From positions 1-64,000 of the forward strand of contig JAIXMN010000052.1 in NCBI GenBank assembly GCA_025716815.1: 64,000 bases of DNA, written 5' to 3'. Below the pieces are notes generated by a model. The model did no database searches. It was given only the letters and a program-made list of their open reading frames with translations, and was not told where the DNA came from. The stretch is from Dichotomocladium elegans (taxonomy: Eukaryota > Mucoromycota > Mucoromycetes > Mucorales > Lichtheimiaceae). The translations under genes and the position numbers were made by a program. Within the stretch, counting starts at the first letter, position 1, and each line of letters opens with the position of its first letter. Positions 9,928 through 21,086 of the stretch are shown piece after piece.

Positions 9928-10912
9928 ATGTTTTCCAATAGCAATACCACCCAGCGCCGCCAAGAACACGGCGAAAGCATCAGACAGTCCGATATGCTCT
10001 CGCATATTCGCCGTCTGGAGGGCGAACAGGTCAGGTTGAAGGCCAAGAACCAGGCCATTGAGCAGCAGCTCCTCAACTTGTCATCTGCACTCATGGCCAG
10101 AGAGCAACCAGTCGCTGCTGCATCGTCTGTATCTCGCGAACCTGGAGTTGAACGAGTTGTGGTGCGTTTATTATTTGATGTACTTAACTTTTGTAACATG
10201 TCTAATATCTGTTGGCTAGCGAAACATCCATGACCGGCATGCTCTCTTTTCTGCCGGTCAAGGTTACGATTTCAATCGCTCGTTTCGATGTGTGCGCAAT
10301 GAGGAGGTGACGGCAACGATCGCCGCATACTGCATTGGACATGTCGGCGGCTGTGTGCTTGGTGCACGGGAGCTACGCTCCCAGATACACACTTTTTTCT
10401 CTGGGCAGAAAGATGCTCTCAAGCTGTCTCCAGCGCAGAAGAAAGCCGTTGCCGAGACGCGCAAATGCAACAAACGAGTGTGGAAGGTAATTAACCACTA
10501 TGTTGGCCCTTTATAAGTTAAAATACTCATAGGTTACATACAGAAACTCGTGGGCCGCAAAGAAGCCTGTGAGAAGTATGCTGCCACGTTGGAGGCTGAC
10601 TTCCCCAGTGGCTCGCGTCTTCTTGTGCGTGAATGCATGTCGCCAGAGATTTCTGACGACGATGGGAATGTGTAGGTCAAAAAACCTGCGCACAGAACTG
10701 TTAAGGTATTCTTAGTTTGGGTGACATTATACGTTTGCGCTGAAAGAATGCGGTAATGTTGTAGGCAGCAGAGTTCTTTGAAAAGTTGGACTTGCTGGTA
10801 AAGCAAGGGAAAAAGAGGGAGTCACGGGAAAGTCTTAAGAGGAAGAGAGTTGAGGACGACCAGGCCATACTCCCTGAAGAAGTGCTGGCTGTTTTGCCCG
10901 ATTGGGCCAAGT
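9928..10912 (+). CDS. CACTA accessory gene, unknown function (multi-exon)
   Basis: Open segments joined by plausible GT-AG introns: about 9928-10160 (MFSNSNTTQRRQEHGES..., a heptad-like QVRLKAKNQAIEQQL coiled-coil stretch), 10219-10486, 10544-10673 and 10766-10912, ending VLAVLPDWAK. The protein is charged and helical, with Lys/Arg-rich segments near the C-terminus (GKKRESRESLKRKR). No catalytic domain is recognised. It lies between the transposon end and the transposase, on the opposite strand. CACTA elements often carry a second DNA-binding protein, so a TnpA-like role is possible; that is inference from position. Confidence 0.55.
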
Positions 10913-10958
10913 AAAAAAAATAGTGACTATTCCCCATTCATACTTTTCTCTTTCTTTA

Positions 10959-13340
10959 TTACGCTGTGATTCTGCGTGCTAATGGAATAACCAGGATCTT
11001 TGAAGTTGCAGAGTTTTGCTGCTGACCATATGCAACAATGGCAACTTGGGAAAAGATTCTATGTATGGGTAAGATGCAATCGCGGTCTTCACTCATAAAG
11101 CTGTTGCGCCATTCCTCAAGACCTTCGTCGGCAAAGCGCTGTGTTGAAGCATGGGTACGATACCAATGGACAAATGCGAAGTAGTGGACGGTCGGAATGC
11201 GGTTCACAACAAGGACGTGACGAAAGTAAAATTGTACTTGACCAGTCCAGGCAACAACACGGTTACTTGTGTCAAGAAACAATGCCTGTATGTGCGAACC
11301 ACGGATTGAGCGAGCTGTTGCTGATTGGTACGTTTGCCCGAAGATCTCGCTGGTTCTAAATTTCTCAATCTCAGGCAAAACGTATGACGCCGGCCTGCAT
11401 GCTGCATAGTTCAGATACCGAACTTCTTCCTCTCCATAGCTGGCCTGGTAAAACTGGACCAGCAGTTCGTAGGTAATGGTGCCGAGTAAGTTCGCTTTTT
11501 TGCCATCACGCATTGACGCAGCTGTATCCGGTGGGATTGGTTCCGATCCAAAGACATTGACTGCTGGGTCTGTGGATAAAGCCGCAAACGTAAGTGGCTC
11601 GAAATGGGGATGGACTGCTTGCTGCTGGAGTGTGCGAGATTGACCAGCAATCTTCAAGAGTAAGCGCAACTCAAGATTCCTACCGGAAAAGCGCCTGGCC
11701 TCACGATGAACGAAGTCGACTGCGCTGGTCTTCTCGATAAAGCGCTTCATAAAAGTAAGCTCTAAAGAGTCCTTTTGGTTCGTTGCTGCGGCTTTCATGA
11801 ACCCGTTATATCGTTCGAAGCTGAATAGCCAGAACGCATAGACAGGCCCAAAATCCTCGATCACTTCGCATAAGTGCAGATGTAGATGCATATTAGGCGT
11901 GATGATCTCAGGACCATATATCCACTCGCACCCGTGCACAAAATGCTCGAGGAACCCATGCGCCTCATCAATATCGGCGTATGTGATCGTCGTTTTCGCG
12001 AGGATTCGGCAGGCAGAAACAAAGTCCATCCAGTTCTTGAACTCGGCTCGAGGCAGGAAATTCTTCAAAACGAATGGTGAATATACCAGACACCATGCTT
12101 TCCAGTCGTCAGCTGTCATGAAACCAAATTTGCGATCGATTTTGCGTTGCAGCGAAGGGATACCCGGTGGCAGCACGACACCGTCGGCCAATTTCTGCAT
12201 TTGGGCTCCAATGGTGTCATTCAGTAGCCCGCGCGTCCTCCATACATGCACCATCCGGTCAGCAGTTCCCAGGAAGCAATTGTGCATAACATCGATGACT
12301 GTGCCTTGTACTGGATCGAAATAGGCAAGCCTGTGAATTTCCGACCATCGCATTCCTGTTGATCGTTCGATGTCATAGCACTCTGAAGGCGATGTCGCTG
12401 TACGCCAACGCTCAGCAGCGTATGCATTATCAGCCTTGGTCCTTAATGGGTCGAGGATTTGGTACCCAGAATAGTCAAGCTTCGTAGTGTCAGGGAAAAC
12501 ACGGAACTCGCGCGTACATTTATGACATGCTCGCGTGCTGGCATGCGAAGTAAATCCACCAACCTTTCGCCCAGCAGGAATGTCACAAGCGATGTTGAAC
12601 AAAGCTGCTCGAATGATTGCGCCATTGGGTTGTTGGAATGTTGGGATCATAATGCCGCGAAAGAGTGGGAGAAGATCGTCAATGAGCGGTTTCAGGTAGT
12701 GGTTCACCTCGTATGTACTCGGCTCTTTTGGTCCAGGCATCACACCAAGAAGGATTACATTCTCTGTTTTATAGCGGTCGGCATGAGGCAAATTGTTTAC
12801 CACAAGGTATATGGCACCGCAAGAGTACCCAGAATCAAAAGGAGCAAACCTATCGACGTTTAAGGTCAACATCAAGGAACGGCCGTCTCGAACAAATGGT
12901 TGGTTGATATCGTTGGGGTCCTTCAATGCACGCCACGCCATGCCGTCGTATACGTCATGGAAGATACCATTCTGCGTGTTCCGAAGTTGCCACTGTGTGA
13001 TCTTGGTCTCGAAATCATGTCGTAAAAAGAGCTTTTTTAGGCTCTGAGCAAGCGGGTAGTATGCATACTGCTTGATGGGTACAGGCTGGTTGCTTGACGT
13101 CAATTTACACAGCTGTGCACCACACAGTGTCCCATTCATCTGGTGGCTCTGCTTCGTGCATGTCTGAGGACCGGGTTGCAGAAAGATACCATGGCATACA
13201 GGACATGCACTATACATCCGAAGGTCATCGATAAGACTCTCGAATCCAATCCATCTTTTCCAGCCGGCGATTGTGTCAGGAAGAGTATTCTGTTGCGCAA
13301 TGGCTCCGAGACTGACTAGCAACATGGTGACAAAACTGAT
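10959..13340 (-). CDS. CACTA transposase (Tnp2-like)
   Basis: A 788-codon frame from Met 13325. It contains paired Cys motifs (CPVCHGIFL...C; CHKC in the middle), a conserved VQGTVIDVMHNCFLGT block typical of Tnp2 transposases, and FWLFSFERYNGFMK in the C-terminal third, also typical. Its role is cutting and joining of the element ends in the nucleus. No internal stop or frameshift is seen. The frame is open a little upstream of this Met, so the true start may be in an upstream exon (splice acceptor-like TTCCAG near 13376). The gene is on the minus strand, with its 3' end 46 bp from the convergent accessory gene. Confidence 0.85.
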   Translation of the reverse strand: MSFVTMLLVSLGAIAQQNTLPDTIAGWKRWIGFESLIDDLRMYSACPVCHGIFLQPGPQTCTKQSHQMNGTLCGAQLCKLTSSNQPVPIKQYAYYPLAQSLKKLFLRHDFETKITQWQLRNTQNGIFHDVYDGMAWRALKDPNDINQPFVRDGRSLMLTLNVDRFAPFDSGYSCGAIYLVVNNLPHADRYKTENVILLGVMPGPKEPSTYEVNHYLKPLIDDLLPLFRGIMIPTFQQPNGAIIRAALFNIACDIPAGRKVGGFTSHASTRACHKCTREFRVFPDTTKLDYSGYQILDPLRTKADNAYAAERWRTATSPSECYDIERSTGMRWSEIHRLAYFDPVQGTVIDVMHNCFLGTADRMVHVWRTRGLLNDTIGAQMQKLADGVVLPPGIPSLQRKIDRKFGFMTADDWKAWCLVYSPFVLKNFLPRAEFKNWMDFVSACRILAKTTITYADIDEAHGFLEHFVHGCEWIYGPEIITPNMHLHLHLCEVIEDFGPVYAFWLFSFERYNGFMKAAATNQKDSLELTFMKRFIEKTSAVDFVHREARRFSGRNLELRLLLKIAGQSRTLQQQAVHPHFEPLTFAALSTDPAVNVFGSEPIPPDTAASMRDGKKANLLGTITYELLVQFYQASYGEEEVRYLNYAACRPASYVLPEIEKFRTSEIFGQTYQSATARSIRGSHIQALFLDTSNRVVAWTGQVQFYFRHVLVVNRIPTVHYFAFVHWYRTHASTQRFADEGLEEWRNSFMSEDRDCILPIHRIFSQVAIVAYGQQQNSATSKILVIPLARRITA

Positions 13341-13501
13341 GAGGACGTTCGCCGCCCGCTCAGATTAATGGTGCAGCTGGAACAGGACAAGGAAGAGAAA
13401 TATGAACGGCAAAGGATGTGTAAGGAAGTCCTACGGGGTAGATGTAGGTGTGTCTGTTGTCTGCTTGTGATTGAGAGACCTTATTAATAGGGCATTAATT
13501 T

Positions 13502-13978
13502 TTATTTAAGTTCACAAACCTCGTCGTCCTCAATCACACCATCAAACTCAATGTCGATGGCTTGATTCATTTCGTCTTCACTCGTGATCTTGGGAATTAC
13601 GCTATCGCTTCCGTCGAAATGCTCTTCAGGCAGCTCGTCTGCAACGAGACAATAACAACCACAACAATAAGCTTCCAGTGAGACCAGCAAATGACAAGAA
13701 CATACCATACACAGTAGGTGGAAACATTCCCGCTGCTTCCATTATTGTATCACTGCCTATCCACGCATATATAGAGTAAGTTTTATGCAGCATGGGCTTT
13801 TGAACAAATGTACCATTCTGGAGAGCCTGGACTGGATTGGTATCAATGGAGCATTCGAAATGCTCACGCCATGTTCTGATATTGACAATCCCATATTGGC
13901 GGGCAGGATTCTGCTGAACGCATTGTGGACAGACGCACATTGTTAGCTGTCCAGTGGTATCGGTGCGATCTGACATGG
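13502..13978 (-). CDS. Zinc-finger-like upstream exons of the CACTA transposase region
   Basis: Exon from Met near 13974 (MSDRTDTTGQLTMCVCPQC) to about 13709, a GT-AG intron (13642-13708), then an acidic exon ending CELK at 13502. The first exon has a C-x-C-x2-C cluster followed by W-x-x-H, similar to the N-terminal zinc-binding part usually seen in Tnp2-type proteins. It may be the 5' end of the transposase gene joined by further splicing, or a separate small protein. The boundary to 13340 is unresolved. Confidence 0.5.
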
Positions 13979-14054
13979 TAAGTAAATAAAGCTGATAAAT
14001 TGTTTTGCTTCTTTCATTGCTGCCCTTATATAAAGATTCTTTGCAATGAGTCAA

Positions 14055-14510
14055 TAAAAGCATCCATTATCGAAACTCTTGGCAATGGACTTGTATCAAG
14101 CATTTGCCAAGCAACTTGTCTTGGTTTGATCCAATCCACAAATCGAACTGTCTTTTACGGAGCATGTGAGATCATGCTCCCCATAGAAAGCAAAATGCCG
14201 AGCTTTCTAATTATTTTTGGAACCTCATTTCTTTTGATTCATTGCTTGGCAAATGCAATGAATGCACTGTATCCATGTTCCCTTTTAGGGAAACATATTA
14301 CTGCTGCATTTTTTCATCCGTGCTTTTTTTATACATCAACTTTTTTGATAGAACAATTATGCTCATCACAATGTAGTACGTGGATACCAAACATTAACAA
14401 TTTGAAGATAGGAGTGTGCAACGCAGACATACTAATTATGGACCATTTATTCGTGTCACCTATCCTGGGAACTTGGGGGTGCAGGTCACTCACCAACCTG
14501 AAACTCATAT
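14055..14510. other. CACTA terminal non-coding region
   Basis: A/T-rich sequence between the upstream exons and the right TIR. It contains a short inverted pair near 14163-14205 (GAGATCATGCTCCCC / AAAATGCCGAGC area) but no coding signal that I can support. Confidence 0.4.
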
Positions 14511-14552
14511 TCCTAGGAATAAAGTACCTTATTCCTCCTCCTGGGCGCAGTG

Positions 14553-14737
14553 GCTTTTGCTAGTATCTTCTTTAGACATTAGTATAAATATCAGCTGTAT
14601 CCTTTACTACAATAAAAAACAGTCAATCTATCTACTCTTATTCTTATATTCCACTTCCTCCTGAAATCAAGGCTTCCTCGGCGCATATCCTCTTGTTTAC
14701 TGCTAGTTTGAGTACTCTTTGGGCTGGATAAAGATAT
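14553..14737 (+). repeat. LTR, middle part (after CACTA)
   Basis: Continuation of the LTR at 8252-8510. It includes a TATA/poly(A)-like stretch (AGTATAAATATC, ACAATAAAAAAC) and a TTGAGTACTC segment shared with the Gypsy-1 LTR at 15482. Confidence 0.6.
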
Positions 14738-15107
14738 TACAGGATTTTCAAGAAGAACTTTGCCACAAATTTTAGTTGTTCGTATAGATGGTCTAGGTTT
14801 TTCGTTTTTTTTTGCTTCAAAATCGAATACAAATTTTAGTATTTCGTTTCTCTTCTTCCTTCGAAATTAGAATGAAACATAAATGGTTGGCCTCCCAAAA
14901 CTATTCTGGTGTAAAAAGAGGAGAAGGAAGACTCATCTATAGCCTTGATTGAAATGTTCTTGCTGCTATTGCCTTTTAATTTGACAAAAGGGTAGCAACG
15001 AAATACTAAAATTTGTATTCGAATTTGAAGCAAAAAAAAACGAAAAACCTAGACCATCTATATGAACAACTAAAATTTGTGGCAAAGTTCTTCTTGAAAA
15101 TCCTGTA
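14738..15107 (-). mobile_element. TA-flanked MITE, copy 4
   Basis: Full-length copy in the opposite orientation to copies 1-3, inserted in the split LTR. TA lies on both sides. Confidence 0.93.
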
Positions 15108-15155
15108 TTACAAAAGCGGAAAGAGACAAGACAACTAGGAAACAAGAAAACCGAC
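15108..15155 (+). repeat. LTR, last part
   Basis: ACAAGACAACTAGGAAACAAG matches the 3' part of the Gypsy-1 LTR (near 15522). It directly abuts the next LTR at 15156 without recognisable spacer, so two LTRs stand in tandem. Confidence 0.55.
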
Positions 15156-15558
15156 TGTCGTGTCATGGACGCGCCCAACCAAGGCATTAGGCCGTCACAA
15201 AATAAACGAAGGTTCAAGCCCAGAAATCCAGGCCGACGGGAAAACCTTCGATCCGAAACCGAAACATTGGATACTGCGCGAATATTCTAGATGTCGGCTG
15301 CAGAACAACCACCTCATACACCAATTGGTATCCATAGCAGTTCTATCAGAAGTACTTTCCATGAAACACTGCTTCCAGCACATTCCATAGTAAAATATAT
15401 AAATATAAGCCATATAGAATCAATAAAGGGTATCACTTGGTCAAGCAAGAAGAAGTCTGTAAAGTCGATATCAAGGCTGGTTTGAGTACTCCGGGACATT
15501 ACCATTTTTAGACGGAATTGTACAAGACAACCAGGAACCAAGAGCCCAGGACCTGACA
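15156..15558 (+). repeat. Gypsy-1 5' LTR
   Basis: 403 bp, TGTCGTGTC...ACCTGACA, followed after three bases by the TGGTAGCTGATG primer-binding site. AATAAAGGG near 15423 may be the poly(A) signal. Confidence 0.85.
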
Positions 15559-15657
15559 AATTGGTAGCTGATGAAAGTTTCTTTCCACTAACTCTTGGAA
15601 CCGATTTATTTGCAAGCTTTCAAGGATAACTTTGTACCATACCTGTGACCCATCAAA

Positions 15658-16623
15658 ATGGATTCAGAGCAAGCCCAAAACAATCAACCCAACCTCACCC
15701 TCGAGCAACAAGTGCTCATGTCAGTCATGCAGTCCCTGCAACAGGTCCTGCAGCAGCAACAACAGCAAAGTCAGCAAATCGCTGCAATGCAAAACTCCCA
15801 AGTGGGACCCGACCAAGGCCAACAGGCAACCCCACGAAGTAGCCGTTCGCTGGTGCAAGCACTAAAGCCCACCAAACCGGATGTCTTCCGAGGCGAACGT
15901 ACATCTCAAGCAGTTGAGGCGTGGCTGTATACAGTCCAGAAGTATTGTGAGTTGGCGGAAATCGACGACGACCATCAGATGGTGCTTTTCGCGGTGACTC
16001 TGCTACGCGATGGTGCCATCGCTTGGTGGCGACAATTGGAGGCAGAACTCGACCTGGAAACCCCCAGCACCTGGGCAGAATTCTGCCGGGCTTTCCGGAA
16101 AGAGTTCAAGCCTGAGAACTCTGAACAGCTGGCCCTTCAACGCCTACAACAACTGGAACAGAAAACAACAATCGAAGCTTACATCCGTGAGTTTCGTAGC
16201 ACGATGTTGGAGTTACCAAACATGGACACCCGGGATGCAATGTTCATCTTCACGCAAGGCCTCAAGTACCATGCGCGTCTCCAAGTGCTGATCCAAAAGC
16301 CAACCACGCTGCATCAGGCCTACAAGTTCGCGGAATCATATGAGGCCGCACAACAATGTGCAAAGGGTCTGCTACCATCCCGCTTCACTGTACCATCGGT
16401 CCCCGGACAAGGATTTGCGGCGCGCAATCAAGGCTATATCCCGCAAACTCCATCACCCATGGATCTCGATGTCGTCGCACCTACAAGCAGGACGTCCCGG
16501 CAGCCAAACATCTGATGCTTCAAGTGTGGCTGCATCGGACACATCAAGCGAGAATGTCGTCAACAGCAAGACCGTGCTAAACAAGACTCCAAGTCGCAGG
16601 GTTTTGGCACTGCGCGTACATAA
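15658..16623 (+). pseudogene. Gypsy-1 Gag with an in-frame stop before the zinc knuckle
   Basis: Met 15658 opens a 285-codon frame with a Gln-rich N-terminus, then the retrotransposon Gag core (FRGERTSQAVEAWLYTVQKY; DGAIAWWRQLE; EFCRAFRKEFKPENSEQ). A TGA at 16513-16515 interrupts it; the same frame then continues with CFKCGCIGHIKREC, a CX2CX4HX4C zinc knuckle, and ends with TAA at 16621. The Gag core forms the particle and the knuckle binds RNA. The stop may be an inactivating mutation or a readthrough site. Pol follows in a different frame. Confidence 0.85.
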
Positions 16624-16694
16624 GCAAGGGGGAACGTACGCGCGACCTTGAACATCCCCTTAACAAGGAAAAACGGTCGCTGGAGAATCGGGGG

Positions 16695-19600
16695 ATGGTT
16701 CACAAGGGTCCGACAGACAAGGATTCTCCAGTGGGGCTGGTCGAAACTCATCAGGAAAAAGACGAACCTGCAATGTGTATAACTCAAGACTTGCAGGATA
16801 CTCCAGGTGACAGACTGATGAGCGCAACTGAGGGTGACCAGCACGGTGATGATGCAGCTCCAAAAGCTCTCACCGAGGAGCAACAGTTGCGAAAAGATTA
16901 TTGTTACTTGGAAGGACTCTTCACCTGCAGCGGAGGCGAATCTTTGCCGTTGTATGGCGGCAGATGTGGAAATAAGCAAATACTGGCGCTAATCGATACG
17001 GGAGCGAGCACAAGTTACATTTCGCCCAGATTATGCAAAGGACTTAAGATATTCGATATCGAAGCGCGGGAAGTAGAAACTACCGGCAGACACAAACTAA
17101 TAATTTCCAAGAAGGCTAAGGTTCCATTCACCTTATCAGGATGTTTCATGACAGTCGAAGCATACATCCTGGAGACGAAGTTCGACATCATCCTTGGAAG
17201 GAATTGGCTGGCAGGATATTCACCGATAGCTGACTGGACAACTGATACTTGGACGATCAAGATCGATGGCAAGACACATATACTACGACCTGAGCGTTAC
17301 CTGGGAGACTCAGGGGTACGATACCTACTATCACACAAGCAAGTCAGCAGAGCAATCCGCAAGAACGAGGTACAAGAATTGCTCATGTTACACTTACTGG
17401 AGGCTGACATCCAGTCAAAGGAAATCCCTGAATCCATGCAGGTGCTCATAGACGACTACCAAGATGTCTTTCGTGATGAGCTACCTGGCCTACCCCCAGA
17501 AAGAAAAATAGAACATGTTATTGACACGGGCGACGCAAAACCCATTGCAAGACCACCGTTCAAGATGTCACCGTTGGAGCTCAACGAACTACGCCGACAA
17601 CTGGATGAGCTCCTACAACTAGGTCTGATTCAACCAAGTGCTTCACCTTGGGGGGCCCCGGTATTATTCGTTAAGAAGAAAGACGGGAGCATGCGCATGT
17701 GCATTGATTATCGTGCGTTAAACAAGGTGACAATTCGTAACCAGCACCCATTGCCAAGGATCGACGAATGCCTGGAACGATTACAAGGAGCATCTTTCTT
17801 TACAAGTCTCGACCTCAAGAGCGGCTATCACCAAATCCGCATTAGACAAGAAGATGTTCCTAAAACGGCATTTAATACCTGGTACGGCCAATTCTCTTTC
17901 CTTGTCTTACCGTTTGGCCTGTGCAATGCCCCGCCCACGTTTCAAAGCTTAATGAATAAGGTCCTCGGCGAATACCTCGATCGCTTCGCACTGGTGTATC
18001 TAGACGATATCCTAATCTTCAGCAAGTCCAAGGAGGAACACCAGGAACACGTTCGTCTGGTATTAGAAAGATTGCGCGAAGCCAAACTGTATGCAAACAT
18101 CAAGAAATGTGAGTTTGGCAAGTCGGAAGTGCACTTTCTAGGATTCCGAGTGTCTGCCGAGGGTATTAAGCCGGCCCAAGACAAGATCAAGGCGATTCAG
18201 GAATGGGAACCACCTACTAATGTCCAGGAAGTCCGCCAGTTTGTTGGTTTGGCACAACATTATCGTCGGTTCATACCATCATTCGCAAGCATTGCGGCAC
18301 CTCTGACTGACCTCACAAAGGGTACTGGCCTGAAGAAACGTGCAATCACATGGTCCGACGCGTGTCAAGCCAGTTTTGAATTGATTAAGGAAAAACTGAC
18401 AACTGCTCCTGTACTCCGACCGCCGGACCCGAGTAAGCCTTATCGGGTAGAGACAGATGCATCCGATGTTGGTATTGGCGCAGTGCTGTTGCAAGAAGAC
18501 TCGACGGGCGCGTGGCATCCCCTGGCATATGAGTCGAGGAAACTCTCTGCAGCAGAACGCAACTATCCTGCCCAAGAGAGAGAGTTGCTAGCCATTTTGC
18601 ATGCGTTGAGAACTTGGCGTTGCTTCATCGAAGGCCGCGATTACGAAGTCTTGACTGATCACCACATGCTCAAGTACCTCTGCTCTCAAGCAAAGCCGAC
18701 TCCACGACTCGTACGATGGATGAATGAGCTTGAGTTGTATGACCCCAAGATCAACTACAAGCCCGGCAAAGACCACGATGCCCCGGATGCCCTCTCGCGC
18801 AAGTCTTACCATGCAAGCCCTAACGAGGAAACTTTGGAACCCGAGTTCCTTTACGTTGCAGCCGCTAGCATACCTGAAGCGCACCGACAAGACTGGCCAA
18901 GTTATTACATTTCCCAACCGGACGACCTTCCCCAAGTTGTACAAGAATTCCTCGAACAAGAAAAGGAACATTTCGTAATAACTGATGGGAAGGTATATCG
19001 CAAATTAAAAACCAAGGATGCAACTGGTAGTGAAGTGACCAAAGAAGTCCGCTTTCTCCCATCTGCGAAGCGCGCCGACACAGTAAAGACCTTCCACGAT
19101 GGATTCGGCCATGTAGGCAAGGCTACAGTGTTCGAATTGATGAAATTCCGATATTGGTGGCCGACGATGCGAGCTGACATCCAAGAATGGCTCAAGACGT
19201 GTCCCTCTTGTCAAATGAGCAGTCGACGTTCCTGTGCCCACCAAGATGTTATGCATCCACTCGACGTCCCTCCTGCTTTCGTTGGCTGGCACCTTGACTT
19301 TATCGGCGAACTTCCCAAAACTGTACGAGGAAACTGGTGGATATTAGTGGCCGTCGACTATATGACCAATTATCCAATCGCTCGTGCTGTACCTGTTGCA
19401 TCCGGCAAGGCTGTCGCTGACTTCCTGTATGAAGAAATCGTAATGCGTTTCGGCTGTCCCAAGGAGATCTTGACCGATCGTGGTGCAAACTTCATGAGCA
19501 ACGTCTTACGACATTACACGCAACGCATTGGTATCAATCACAAGCTCACGTCCGCGTTTCACCCACGCACCAATGGCAAGTGCGAGTGCCTGAACGGCAC

Positions 19601-20091
19601 CCTCAAATCTATGTTACGAAAATACGTCAATGATGCTCTCCACCTATGGGACGATTATCTCGACGCAGCTCTTTTTGCCTGCCATGTGCGGACACATGCT
19701 ACCACGGGTTTCAGCCCTTTTTACATGACTTATGGCCGCGAACCTGTTCTGCCCGGCGACCCCCTTCGCCCTTACATATCCGACGACGCGCTTAAGGACC
19801 CACGCGTTATGGCAGAACTGACCGCCCAAGAACTGGAAAAGCTGAATCAAGTCCGTGCTGCTGCTACTGCTCGCATGCAAGCCGTTAGCCAGAAAGACAA
19901 GGATCGCTGGGACCAGGCCTTGAACATTGTTGACTTCGATATTGGCGAATTTGTTAAGCTAACCCATGAAGGACGTTTTGGACTCGAACCGCAGTATAAA
20001 GGACCTTACGTTGTCATTGCGAAGAATCCCGACTATGGTACGTATCAGCTCGAAATGCTGCAAGGTGTGCCCCTTGCTTCATGGGTCCATG
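16695..20091 (+). CDS. Gypsy-1 Pol (protease, RT, RNase H, integrase), C-terminus lost
   Basis: One open frame of more than 1100 codons. Aspartic protease: [13 protein letters not shown] near 16990. [20 protein letters not shown] (17671), [36 protein letters not shown] (17993; catalytic DD). RNase [16 protein letters not shown] (18451). Integrase: zinc-binding H-x3-H...C-x2-C near 19095-19215 and a DDE core ([34 protein letters not shown] with the Glu). It has no stop codons until it runs into the hAT sequence at 20092; the last residues of the frame are hAT-derived. The start Met is uncertain and Pol is probably made by frameshifting or as a separate ORF. Confidence 0.9.
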
Positions 20092-20316
20092 TAGGGTTTC
20101 TCATCGAATCCGGATCTTATGATCCGATCCGGATCAAAAGGCAATGGTGCGGATTCGGATTGACCTCATCTCGGATTTTGTGGATCCGGTGTAGGACATT
20201 TGCAATCCGGATCTCATACGGATTGCACTTCACGGATCTGAACCGATCTGGATCGCATACAGATTGCACTTCGCGGATCTGTTCCGATTCGTTAGATCTG
20301 TCCAAATCAACCTAGA
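20092..20316 (+). repeat. hAT left terminal and subterminal repeats
   Basis: Terminal TAGGGTTTCTCAT followed by many GGATCY/GATCCGG and GGATTGCACTTC repeats. The counterpart is 29500-29675 in inverted orientation. Subterminal repeats are usual transposase-binding regions in hAT elements. Confidence 0.75.
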
Positions 20317-20716
20317 CATTGGGTTCCTGCCATTATAATCCTGTTAATGTATAACAATAGCAATTACAGATGTGCAACAAATGGGATGTGGGAGTTTGAG
20401 AATGAGGAATACAGTTAGTGCAAAGTTGCGGAATAAACAAAACCAGCAAGAAATGTAGCTTCGTTATAGCTCATACATAGTTGACTTTGGCGAAATGACC
20501 AGCTCTTTAGATAATAGCTGGTAGTATTTCGATGTGAAGCTGGCTCAGTACACATCTCTTTTAGGATATCTCAGGTTTTATATTTGCAGAACGTGAAAGG
20601 TAAAAAAATCACGCAAACTCCTCGAAAGTAAATATTCCTTCCATATCAATCATTCCACGGCCATGCGCTTTTCCCCATATTTCCGTATTTCCTTTTCTCA
20701 TTTTCCAGCAATCAGT
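20317..20716. other. hAT non-coding interior, first part
   Basis: Unique A/T-rich sequence between the subterminal repeats and the solo LTR. I see no ORF or repeat that I can support. A similar empty stretch lies at 21087-22144. Confidence 0.4.
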
Positions 20717-21086
20717 GAGATGGATGGATTAGAGAGAATGAAAAAAGACAACTATAAAAGTATCTTTAAGGTTGATGTTTATTCCTAAAAATAAAATAAC
20801 TCTCTTTTATAATAATTCTATTAGAACGGCGATGTAAGTGCTTAATCCTGTTAGGACATATCGGATGAGAGCATTCTCTTTTCATTGTCCTCTTCAAGAC
20901 CAGTGATGGATCCTGGGTAGAGGAAGTACCTTTGATAGGTGCGATTGTCCTGTCACGCAAGCGGATATGAAAATATCGGTCCCTGAACATCAATGTGTTA
21001 AATTCATCATTGTCTTAGTTTCAGGATATCGGCGATAGTGATGTGAAACTGGCTAAGTTCTCTAACACGGATCAATGTTCACCACA
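20717..21086 (-). repeat. Solo LTR of the Gypsy-3 family
   Basis: 370 bp, closely similar to the LTRs at 50311 and 55601 (few differences). It is flanked by a perfect 5-bp duplication ATCAG (20712-20716 and 21087-21091), so it arose by LTR-LTR recombination after a regular insertion. Confidence 0.93.

Larger units (their letters stand above)
8511..14552. mobile_element. CACTA (EnSpm) DNA transposon, 6042 bp
   Basis: The termini are CACTGCGCC... and ...GGGCGCAGTG, inverted to each other over about 30 bp, with a 3-bp target duplication GCT (8508-8510 and 14553-14555). Subterminal arrays of GGAATAAGGTA/TACCTTATTCC occur at both ends. It carries a Tnp2-type transposase gene on the minus strand, a short upstream gene on the minus strand and an intron-containing gene on the plus strand. 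It is inserted in an LTR and hosts one MITE (8946-9312). Confidence 0.9.
15156..20091 (+). mobile_element. Gypsy-1: Ty3-type LTR retrotransposon, 3'-truncated
   Basis: Order: LTR (15156-15558), PBS (15562-15573), Gag, Pol. Pol is cut at 20091, at the hAT terminus TAGGGTTTCTCA; the end of the integrase and the 3' LTR are missing from the window. Confidence 0.9.

Noticed and set aside
14000..14563. 187-codon plus-strand ORF at the CACTA right end
   Set aside because: Overlaps the 5' exon region and the TIR, has no domain and runs out of the transposon end; judged non-coding.
20092..20316. Satellite or telomere-like DNA (TAGGGTTT, GATC repeats)
   Set aside because: TAGGGTTT occurs once at each hAT end and is not tandem; the GATC-rich part mirrors 29500-29675 and fits hAT subterminal repeats.
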